DNA of 12,912 bases, taken from the NCBI GenBank assembly GCA_004524515.1, contig SDNV01000085.1:1-12912 (forward strand), read 5' to 3'. Numbering within the stretch: the first letter of the stretch is position 1; the number at the start of each line of letters is the position of its first letter. This document shows, piece after piece, positions 6,516 through 12,233 of the stretch. A model generated the notes under the pieces. It was not told where the DNA came from. It did not search any database and saw nothing but the letters and a program-made list of their open reading frames with translations. The position numbers and the translations under genes are program-made. Source of the DNA: Promethearchaeota archaeon. GTDB taxonomy: Archaea > Asgardarchaeota > Lokiarchaeia > Sigynarchaeales > SOKP01.

Positions 6516-7160
6516 ATGTCAGCTTATTATAAAGATATAGTAAGTATTCCTGTTAGGAATAATGTCCAATTAGAAGGAAAGTTAATTGTTGAGAAAGATT
6601 CAATAGGCTTAGTAATTTTTTCTCATGGAAGCGGAAGTAGCAGAAAAAGTCCAAGAAATAATCACGTCGCTGATATTTTAAGAGGGGAAAAAATCTCGAC
6701 ATTATTATTTGATTTATTAACTGAAAGGGAAGATTTAAATTATGAAAATCGATTTGACATTCCATTACTTACAGAACGACTAGTTGATGTTACTAAATGG
6801 GTTCAAAGTCGTGAAATTACAAAAAATTTAAAGATTGGATATTTTGGAGCAAGTACAGGCGCAGCTTCTGCACTTAGAGCTTCAGTTAAAATTAAGAATG
6901 ATATAAATGCATTAGTTTCAAGAGGAGGAAGAGTGGATATGGCAGAAATGGTATTAGATCAAGTAAATTCAGCAACATTATTTATAGTAGGAAGCAATGA
7001 TTATCAAGTATTAAAATTAAATCAACAAGCATATGAAAAATTAAAGTGTGAAAAATCATTGAAAGTTATCCACGATGCAGGACATTTATTTCAAGAACCT
7101 GGAAAGTTAGAAAAATTCTCTCAATTAGAAACAGATTGGTTTAAGACTCATTTCTTGTAA
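6516..7160 (+). CDS. alpha/beta hydrolase, dienelactone hydrolase-like
   Basis: A 214-residue alpha/beta hydrolase. Oxyanion region SHGSGSS at 36-42, nucleophile elbow GASTG with Ser113, acid Asp162 in VGSNDY, and catalytic His190 in DAGHLFQEPG. This His context (GHLFxEPG) is typical of the dienelactone-hydrolase-like group that in many bacteria is fused to or encoded beside phosphoribosyltransferases. Here the phosphoribosyltransferase is the next gene on the same strand, 171 nt away, so the pairing is kept although the genes are separate. The substrate of this group is not established. There is no signal peptide, so it is cytoplasmic. The start ATG at 6516 has no good Shine-Dalgarno, only an AGAG-rich stretch. 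Confidence 0.87.
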   Translation: MSAYYKDIVSIPVRNNVQLEGKLIVEKDSIGLVIFSHGSGSSRKSPRNNHVADILRGEKISTLLFDLLTEREDLNYENRFDIPLLTERLVDVTKWVQSREITKNLKIGYFGASTGAASALRASVKIKNDINALVSRGGRVDMAEMVLDQVNSATLFIVGSNDYQVLKLNQQAYEKLKCEKSLKVIHDAGHLFQEPGKLEKFSQLETDWFKTHFL

Positions 7161-7279
7161 AAATTTAAAATATAATAAATAGAGATTAAGGAAAATAAAC
7201 TAAACCAAGCAAAAAAAAAGAATTATCTTAATAAGCTCTCAAGTGAATAAAAAATAAGAATAATCTAGAATTTTTAGAG

Positions 7280-7292
7280 AAAAGATTTAAAA
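7280..7292 (+). promoter_or_regulatory. promoter element of the phosphoribosyltransferase gene
   Basis: AAAAGATTTAAAA lies about 40 nt before the ATG at 7332. Twelve bases match the element upstream of the universal stress protein gene. A start 20-25 nt downstream leaves a short leader carrying GAGGG at 7320-7324, seven bases before the ATG. Confidence 0.45.
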
Positions 7293-7331
7293 CCTTTATT
7301 CTACCAAAATATATAAAAAGAGGGAATTAAA

Positions 7332-8021
7332 ATGAAAAATAGAAAGTTTGAGAATAGAACTAAAGCAGGGGAGTTTTTGAAAGACAAGATTAAAGCAGAA
7401 ATTAATGATTTAAATAATACGATTATTTTAGCGATTCCTCGTGGGGGTGTTCCTGTTGCGTATGCTGTTTCAGAAGGATTAGGGATTCCTTTCCATCTCA
7501 TTATAACTAAGAAATTGACAGTACCACAAGCGCCAGAAGTCGCGATGGGAGCGATAGCTCCTGATGGTTCGTATGAGATAAACAATCGAATTTATAATTA
7601 CTTCAATCCTACAGAAAAAGAATTTGAAGAAGTTAAAAAAAAAAGTCTAAAAAAAGTAAAGAAACGTATAACAAAATATACCAATTTAGAAGAGCCAGTG
7701 ATTCAAAGTAAAAAAATTATTATTATAGATGATGGAATTGCGACAGGTTATACCGCATTAGTTGCTGGCAAATATGCTAAGAATAAAGGAGCAACAAAGG
7801 TTATTTTAGCTGTTCCAGTTTGTCCAGAAAATAATATATCAAAAGTCTTAAAAGTTTTCGATAAGTTTATTTGTGTATATAGTTCAAGTTCAGCAAGATT
7901 TGCTGTTGGTGCTTATTACCAAGATTTTCATCAAAATACAGATGAAGAACTTTTTCAATACATGCAAAAAGCTAAAAATAATGATCTACTATATACAAAT
8001 TTGGAAAAGGCAGAAATATAA
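7332..8021 (+). CDS. type I phosphoribosyltransferase (PRTase)
   Basis: A 229-residue PRTase-fold protein. The PRPP-binding signature IIIIDDGIATGYT is at 129-141, with the PPi-loop-like PRGGVPVAYAV at 36-46 and a conserved APEVAMGA segment at 67-74. Residues 90-125 form a charged helical insert typical of this stress-associated subgroup, related to the PRTase half of bacterial PRTase-hydrolase fusions. The reaction is not known; nucleobase salvage is not implied by the sequence. Its start has a strong Shine-Dalgarno (GAGGG, 7 nt). The gene follows the hydrolase gene and faces the Hsp20 remnant. Gene order Usp, hydrolase, PRTase, Hsp20 matches the kind of stress or low-oxygen island seen in several bacteria, suggesting lateral acquisition. 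Confidence 0.9.
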   Translation: MKNRKFENRTKAGEFLKDKIKAEINDLNNTIILAIPRGGVPVAYAVSEGLGIPFHLIITKKLTVPQAPEVAMGAIAPDGSYEINNRIYNYFNPTEKEFEEVKKKSLKKVKKRITKYTNLEEPVIQSKKIIIIDDGIATGYTALVAGKYAKNKGATKVILAVPVCPENNISKVLKVFDKFICVYSSSSARFAVGAYYQDFHQNTDEELFQYMQKAKNNDLLYTNLEKAEI

Positions 8022-8059
8022 GTTAAATTATAATTAGTTTTTTATTTTAGAAATATTTT

Positions 8060-8131
8060 TTAAACGGCGCCTCTAATTTTTTCCATATCCGGACTTTTTT
8101 GAGAAACTTCTATAAATTTATTAAAGGTTCT
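8060..8131 (-). other. short coding-like remnant near the 3' side of the Hsp20 gene
   Basis: On the minus strand the frame 8131-8063 reads RTFNKFIEVSQKSPDMEKIR then GAV and stop (8062-8060). Its base composition, with GGCGCC and CCGG, is much less AT-rich than its surroundings. No start codon is in reach. It may be the end of a lost gene, or chance. Confidence 0.25.
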
Positions 8132-8138
8132 TAATAAA
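8117..8138. terminator. hairpin between the convergent PRTase and Hsp20 remnant
   Basis: TTTATTAA and TTAATAAA form a perfect 8-bp inverted repeat with a 6-nt loop, followed by an A-run on the plus strand (T-run on the minus strand). The position between convergent gene ends suits a transcription end, though AT-rich palindromes arise easily here. Confidence 0.3.
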
Positions 8139-8169
8139 GAAAAAAAATAATATATTTTTTTAAAGGTTC
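8121..8169. repeat. two copies of TTAAAGGTTC
   Basis: The ten bases TTAAAGGTTC occur at 8121-8130 and 8160-8169, 39 bp apart. The first overlaps the hairpin loop at 8117-8138. Meaning unknown. Confidence 0.35.
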
Positions 8170-8195
8170 AATTAAAAAATTAAATAATAATTATA

Positions 8196-8423
8196 TTATT
8201 TAATCTCTATTCTTTTCTTTTGAGGTTCCTCGACTTCTTTCTTCGGTATTGTTATCTTAAGGATTCCATTATCTAGGTTAGCATCGATTTTATCTTTATC
8301 TGCAGTATCGGGCAAGTTAAAACGCCGGAAATAATTGGAACTTTTATATTCCTTTCTTATAAATTCTTCCTCCTCAGTCTCTTTTTCCACTTTCATTTCT
8401 CCCTTTATTTCTAGAAAATCCTC
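8196..8423 (-). CDS. Hsp20 small heat-shock protein, 5'-truncated remnant
   Basis: The C-terminal half of an alpha-crystallin domain: EDFLEIKGE, RKEY, FRRFNLPDTADKDKIDANLDNG, LKITIPK, and the terminal I-x-I motif RIEI. An ATG at 8396 would give 66 residues, but the family sequence plainly continues upstream of it (FLEIKGE) to about 8423 and then breaks off: the preceding frame does not read the ELPG/K-E-D-I segment or strands beta 2-4. The whole normal N-terminus, about 60-80 residues, is missing. The AAGGGAGAA just before the ATG encodes KGE of the domain, so it is not a convincing Shine-Dalgarno. A complete small heat-shock protein would hold unfolding proteins in oligomers; this fragment probably cannot form a full domain. 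It sits beside the Usp/PRTase cluster, a usual place for Hsp20. Most likely a pseudogene left by a deletion. Confidence 0.75.
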   Translation of the reverse strand, partial: EDFLEIKGEMKVEKETEEEEFIRKEYKSSNYFRRFNLPDTADKDKIDANLDNGILKITIPKKEVEEPQKKRIEIK

Positions 8424-8451
8424 AAAAGAACTAAAGAAATTTTCGGAAGAA

Positions 8452-8619
8452 ATGCAGAGTTTATTTAAAGCTCTGATATTTTCTTTTAAATCAAATGTTA
8501 ATAAAGAGGAAGCAGAAATTTTAAGACTTCAAGAATTATTCATCAAGAATTCATATTATCGGCAGAATTTAGAGCAATTAATAGAAAATATTAAAGTAAG
8601 GTTTAATTTAATAAATTAA
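8452..8619 (+). CDS. possible plus-strand ORF, probably a C-terminal gene fragment
   Basis: The plus frame from about 8416 to TAA 8617-8619 reads a helical, Glu/Lys/Leu-rich peptide (ELKKFSEEMQSLFKALIFSF, later LQELFIKNSYYRQNLEQLIE). The first ATG free of overlap with the Hsp20 remnant is at 8452, giving 55 residues. There is no properly spaced Shine-Dalgarno. Composition looks like real protein, and it begins exactly where Hsp20 homology ends on the other strand. I read it as the 3' end of a gene that once diverged from hsp20, both having lost their 5' halves. No family recognised. Confidence 0.3.
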   Translation: MQSLFKALIFSFKSNVNKEEAEILRLQELFIKNSYYRQNLEQLIENIKVRFNLIN

Positions 8620-9027
8620 AAGTAAAATATATTCAATTCCTAACATCTTGTTTTTCAGAATTTTAATTAATAATGAAAGTTCATTAATTACTTTTAATGT
8701 CAATCTTCTAAAACCTAACCTTCGACCTATATCGAATTAAAATTAATGTTTCTCTAATAAAATGAATTATATTAAAATACTGGGATCAAAAATTTTATAG
8801 ATTTCTTTATCAATTATTAGATTTCCAATATAATTATATTGGTAATGTCCTGTTAATTTTATATATTTAATGATTATCTTCGTCTCTTATTCCATAACTA
8901 ATAAAACTCTCAAAATCTTTATCTCTTATAAAATGTAAATCCAAAAAAGTTAGAATTAGAATAATTATTTTTTTTAACATTTTTTTCCAATATTTATATT
9001 GAATTTAATTTTCATGTATTTTTAATT
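8608..9027 (-). other. coding-like minus-strand fragments, possible decayed gene(s)
   Basis: Three adjacent open stretches on the minus strand look protein-like. One is 8980-8867, with an ATG, 37 codons, starting MLKKIIILILTFLDLHFIRD. A second lies in another frame, about 8892-8767 (YIKLTGHYQYNYIGNLIIDK, then EIYKIFDPSILI). A third, 8736-8608, includes RRLTLKVINELSLLIKILKN. Joining the first two needs one frameshift near 8875-8890. The third is in the same frame as the second, but at least three stops lie between them. No domain is recognised. Frames this long without stops are uncommon at this base composition, so degeneration of a gene is a reasonable but unproven reading. Confidence 0.3.
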
Positions 9028-9688
9028 TCAATCGATATCTTCATAAATATCATGTTTCAAATCATTATAATTTATGAACTCCTCTAAATTTCGAAAATTC
9101 ACGTTTTCTGAAACATTCCTGTAGTCAATTAAGGTATCCTGATATTTATAAAAATTTTTTGAATTTTTTTTATATCGATTCATTACTCTAATTTATGTTA
9201 TTAGGATATTTTTAAATCTGATGATAATAAATTTTTAATTTGAATAAAATCTGAAAAACTGAGGATTTAAGTTTTTTTATCTTTCAAAAATCTATTTAAA
9301 TTTATTTTTAGAATATTTAATTCAGTCTCTAAATTAGGTGCTTATTTTTTTTCCTATTTTACTGATAATTGGGATTAAGGTTGTATTAATTATGATGTAG
9401 TTTTTATTAAGATTCTTTTCTATTTCTAAAGAATTTCTATTCTTCGGTTAAAATTTAATATTTTATAAAAATGGAATTTAAATAGTATTTTATGTGAATT
9501 TATGAATGGAATATTTTTTGAAATTAGGATATATTAAAATTATTGGAATTATCCCATGTAAAGATTTGAGTTGAAAGTTCAAGAAATATGTGAAAAAAAA
9601 TTGAAATTTATAAAAATAACAATTGAGTTTATCTTTCTAATTCTATTTCTTAAATATTTTAATACCAGTTTTAAAGTGAAAGAGAATT
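8620..9688. other. 1.07-kb gene-poor stretch
   Basis: Apart from the minus-strand fragments at 8608-9183, I see no supported gene. From 9184 to 9688 there are only short AT-rich frames, for example a 23-codon minus frame (9334-9266) with LETELNILKINLNRFLKDKK. No tRNA, CRISPR, insertion-sequence ends or long inverted repeats are visible. A TTAAATATT box at 9650-9658 may serve the GTPase gene at 9689. Confidence 0.5.
9028..9183 (-). CDS. possible small acidic protein (51 residues)
   Basis: ATG at 9183 opens 51 codons ending at TGA 9030-9028. The peptide is rich in Asn, Asp, Tyr and Lys (MNRYKKNSKNFYKYQDTLID at the start, YNDLKHDIYEDID at the end). There is only a weak AGAG upstream. It lies on the same strand as the coding-like fragments at 8608-8980 and may belong to the same decaying locus. 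No family recognised. Confidence 0.3.
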   Translation of the reverse strand: MNRYKKNSKNFYKYQDTLIDYRNVSENVNFRNLEEFINYNDLKHDIYEDID

Positions 9689-10234
9689 ATGACTTTAAAT
9701 ATGTATAATTATAAGATTTTATTGCTAGGAAATAAATCTGTTGGAAAAACTTCCTTATTGCTAAGATTTTTGACAAACGAATTTATGAATGAAGTTTTAG
9801 ATACCGTAGGGGTAAATCTCTATTCTAAGTGCTTAAAAATTGAAAATCAAAATATAAGATTAAATATTTGGGATTTCAGTGGTGAACAAAAGTTTAAATT
9901 TATTCTTCCAACATATTGTAAGGGAGCGGATGGTGCGTTTTTAATTTACGACATAACAAATAGAGAAAGCTTTGAAGATTTGAGATATTGGATCTCATTT
10001 ATTAAAAAATATGCTAAAAATATCCCAACTATGTTGATAGGCACTAAATTAGATTTGAACGAATATCGTGTAGTGAGTAAAAGGAATATAAAGGAATTAA
10101 TCAAAGAATTTAATCCATTATCTTATATTGAATTATCATCAAAATCTGGAAATAATATTGAAATTCCATTCAATATTTTAGTATATTTTTTTTATAACAA
10201 TTATATCCCTAAATCTTTAAAAATTATGATATGA
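9689..10234 (+). CDS. Ras/Rab-like small GTPase with altered motifs
   Basis: A 181-residue Ras-superfamily G domain. P-loop GNKSVGKTS at 14-22, switch I Thr39 in DTVGVN, G3 WDFSGEQ at 61-67, G4 TKLD at 119-122, G5 SSK at 150-152. Strand GAFLIYDITNRESFEDLRYW is characteristic of Rab-like proteins. Two departures: the residue after the G3 Gly, catalytic Gln in Ras/Rab (GQE), is Glu here (GEQ), and the G4 Asn is Thr. The first predicts slow or altered GTP hydrolysis, the second changed guanine affinity. The C-terminus has no Cys, so no prenylation; it ends in an aromatic/basic segment (YFFYNNYIPKSLKI) that could touch membrane. ATG at 9689 is preceded by AAAGAG; ATG at codon 5 is a less likely start. 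Isolated gene, convergent with the aldo/keto reductase. Confidence 0.9.
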   Translation: MTLNMYNYKILLLGNKSVGKTSLLLRFLTNEFMNEVLDTVGVNLYSKCLKIENQNIRLNIWDFSGEQKFKFILPTYCKGADGAFLIYDITNRESFEDLRYWISFIKKYAKNIPTMLIGTKLDLNEYRVVSKRNIKELIKEFNPLSYIELSSKSGNNIEIPFNILVYFFYNNYIPKSLKIMI

Positions 10235-10280
10235 ATCTGGAATTTCCTTTTGATTTTAGAATAAATTCAGAAGACCAAAA

Positions 10281-10304
10281 AAATAGAAAAGATTTTATCT
10301 ATTT
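10281..10304. terminator. hairpin between the convergent GTPase and aldo/keto reductase
   Basis: AAATAGA and TCTATTT form a 7-bp stem with a 10-nt loop, immediately downstream of the aldo/keto reductase stop (10307) and 47 nt after the GTPase stop, with T/A runs on both sides. A bidirectional end signal is plausible. Confidence 0.35.
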
Positions 10305-10306
10305 AT

Positions 10307-11158
10307 TTATTTGGACCACACATAGCCGTTTATCATTTTAACATAAAAATCCTTAATTTCCGACTTTTTCAGTATAATATCTGCTGCTTTAGCATTTTCT
10401 TTAACATGTTTTAAATTAAATGCTTTTGGAATTGTAATTATATTATCGTGATTTATCAACCAAGCAAGTGCAATTTGATATATGGTAGCATTATATTTAT
10501 TAGCTAAAATCTTTAGCTTTTTTCTAATATTTTCATCAATACTTTGTAAACCATTTCCCCCTAATGGACTATATGCAGTTAAAATAATGTCTTGATCCTG
10601 ATAAAATGGTAAACATTCTTGAAGATGAACGTGATTACTAATATTAATTTCAATTTGATTGGTAACTAATTCATATTTTTTGACCTGTTTTTGTGCTTCT
10701 TTAAATTCTTCTAATGTAAAATTACTCACACCAATATATCTCGCTTTTCCTTGATCTACTAAACTTTCTAACCCATTTATGATTTCGTTTATGGAATTAT
10801 AGGGTTCGAGCCAGTGTATCAAATATAGATCCACATATTTTAATCCTAATCTTTTTAAGCTTTTATCAGCAGCTTTAATCATCATTTCCTTAGTTTTATG
10901 ATATGGCAGTAATTTTGTAGTTATAAACAATTCATCTCTATCATACTCTTTTATAAGTTCTCCTACAATTTTTTCAGAATAGCCATCACCATATTTTTCA
11001 GCTGTATCTATATGAGTCATTCCCAGTTTAATCCCTAATCTTAATGATTTTTTCCATTGTTCGTAAAAATCTTTTGATTTATTCGGAATTATTCCATGAG
11101 TTCCTTGTCCTAAAACTGGAATTTTCTCTCCAGTTTTATCTAATTCTCTATATCTCAT
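10307..11158 (-). CDS. aldo/keto reductase
   Basis: A 283-residue NAD(P)H-dependent aldo/keto reductase, a complete TIM barrel of normal length. The catalytic tetrad is visible: Asp51 and Tyr56 in HIDTAEKYG, Lys82 in TTKLLP, His115 in LIHW. Later family features are GKARYIGVSNF, TNQIEIN, LTAYSPLGG, the cofactor-binding IPKAF and the helix HVKENAKAAD. It reduces aldehydes or ketones to alcohols, possibly detoxifying carbonyls; the substrate is unknown. The start ATG at 11158 gives the usual MRYRELDKTGEKIPVLGQGT N-terminus, so it is well supported although no Shine-Dalgarno is seen. Single gene, minus strand, facing the GTPase. Confidence 0.94.
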   Translation of the reverse strand: MRYRELDKTGEKIPVLGQGTHGIIPNKSKDFYEQWKKSLRLGIKLGMTHIDTAEKYGDGYSEKIVGELIKEYDRDELFITTKLLPYHKTKEMMIKAADKSLKRLGLKYVDLYLIHWLEPYNSINEIINGLESLVDQGKARYIGVSNFTLEEFKEAQKQVKKYELVTNQIEINISNHVHLQECLPFYQDQDIILTAYSPLGGNGLQSIDENIRKKLKILANKYNATIYQIALAWLINHDNIITIPKAFNLKHVKENAKAADIILKKSEIKDFYVKMINGYVWSK

Positions 11159-11432
11159 ATATTACTTATATAATATCGAACTAATATTTTTTTTTTTGAA
11201 AAATTATAAATTCTACGATGTTAGATATTATTATCAATTATATTATTGCCCGATTTATTTATAATGTATTAATTTCTTTATTTCTGGAATAATACTGGAG
11301 ATAATTAATCGAATTGAACATGAATTATAAAAAAAAATTCAAAAATCTGAAATTTTGAATTTCATATACTAATAAGCATTTTATACCCATTTAATAAAAA
11401 AAATAAAAAATTTTTTTTTAATAACTCCTTTA

Positions 11433-11900
11433 TTAACGAATAATTAATACATCAGCGGGGGCTTTATTTAAAATTTTTTCTGGAATGGTTTCTAATAGCA
11501 TTCTTCTAAGTTTGGAATGATTACCTTCACATCCAAGAACGATTAAATCAAAACCCTCCTCATTTATGGCATTGTATATATACTTATCTGGTTTTTCATC
11601 TTCAATCAATCTAACTTCTACCGGAACTGAGTTTTTCTCAAAAATGTCTTTTGTATTATTTAATAAATTAATTCCTGCTTGTTTTCGTTCATGTTCAATT
11701 TTAATAGAAGTGATCATGGTATGTGAATCTCCAGAGCTTACACTAACTATGGGAATATTCATAGGTAGAGATACCTGTGTACTAATTGAGTGAAAAACAA
11801 CTACTTCACTATGAAACTTCTTTTGTAAATTTATTACTTTTTCTATAGCTCTTCCAGAATCCGCTGATTCATCTATAGCTAGCAAAATCTTTTTATACAT
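11433..11900 (-). CDS. universal stress protein (UspA family), second copy
   Basis: A 155-residue Usp paralogue of the gene at 5908: same start (MYKKIL), Asp10, and the same C-terminal plan (FDLIVLGCEGNHSKLRR, then PEKIL and ADVLIIR). In the ATP loop the third Gly is replaced by Glu137 (LLETIPEKI), where the first copy has GT, so nucleotide binding may be weakened. The start is set by a strong AAGGAGG at 11909-11915: ATG at 11900 is 8 nt from it, whereas the upstream in-frame GTG at 11909 overlaps the Shine-Dalgarno and cannot be used well. The insert at residues 40-70 is longer and Ser/Thr-rich compared with the first copy. Probably transcribed alone, with a long leader holding an inverted repeat. 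Confidence 0.92.
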   Translation of the reverse strand: MYKKILLAIDESADSGRAIEKVINLQKKFHSEVVVFHSISTQVSLPMNIPIVSVSSGDSHTMITSIKIEHERKQAGINLLNNTKDIFEKNSVPVEVRLIEDEKPDKYIYNAINEEGFDLIVLGCEGNHSKLRRMLLETIPEKILNKAPADVLIIR

Positions 11901-11944
11901 TTTATACACCTCCTTAATTCAATTTCATTATATATTCATTAAAC

Positions 11945-11977
11945 GAAGATTTAGAGGATTTAATTAATCTAATCTTC
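11945..11977. repeat. inverted repeat upstream of the second universal stress protein gene
   Basis: GAAGATT and AATCTTC are perfect 7-bp arms; further pairs (AGA/TCT, TTAA) extend the dyad inward with a few mismatches. It lies 45-77 nt upstream of the ATG at 11900, between the Shine-Dalgarno and a TTTAAATA box. Operator or leader hairpin. Confidence 0.4.
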
Positions 11978-11996
11978 ATTAATTGCTGGCAAAAAA

Positions 11997-12004
11997 TATT
12001 TAAA
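11997..12004 (-). promoter_or_regulatory. TATA box for the second universal stress protein gene
   Basis: TTTAAATA on the minus strand, preceded by ATGA, about 100 nt upstream of the ATG at 11900. A start near 11975 would place the inverted repeat at the very 5' end of the leader. A TATATAAT nearer the gene is too close to the Shine-Dalgarno to be the main box. Confidence 0.35.
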
Positions 12005-12233
12005 TCATAAAGATTTCATAAATAGTCCTTAAAAATCTCCAAATCTCCCATGTAAGTGAAAGAAATTCGAAATCTTAATTTTATTTATAAAGTTTTATAG
12101 AAAATATTTAATTCAACTTTATCTAAATATGTAATTTTGCTGATTATTTTAATAAACTATTAATTTACTTTATTCGAAAAATTTTAATCCAATTTTTTTT
12201 GAATTATAAAATTAAAAATAAACCATTAGATTA

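Larger units (their letters stand above)
11901..12233. other. 333-base intergenic stretch
   Basis: Holds the Shine-Dalgarno, inverted repeat and TATA-like box of the second universal stress protein gene in its first 105 bases. From about 12005 to 12233, downstream of the GH13 gene, only AT-rich sequence with T-runs is seen. Confidence 0.5.

Noticed and set aside
7301..7585. 94-codon minus-strand frame opposite the phosphoribosyltransferase
   Set aside because: Entirely antisense to a well-supported gene and composed of the mirrored codons; no domain.
8335..8451. Plus-strand ORF start at 8335 overlapping the Hsp20 remnant
   Set aside because: Residues before about 8416 are the antisense of the alpha-crystallin domain (Ser/Phe-rich); only the part after that looks like independent coding sequence.
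10800..10815. GGGTTCGAGCC resembling a tRNA T-loop
   Set aside because: It lies inside the aldo/keto reductase reading frame and no acceptor stem or anticodon arm could be found around it.
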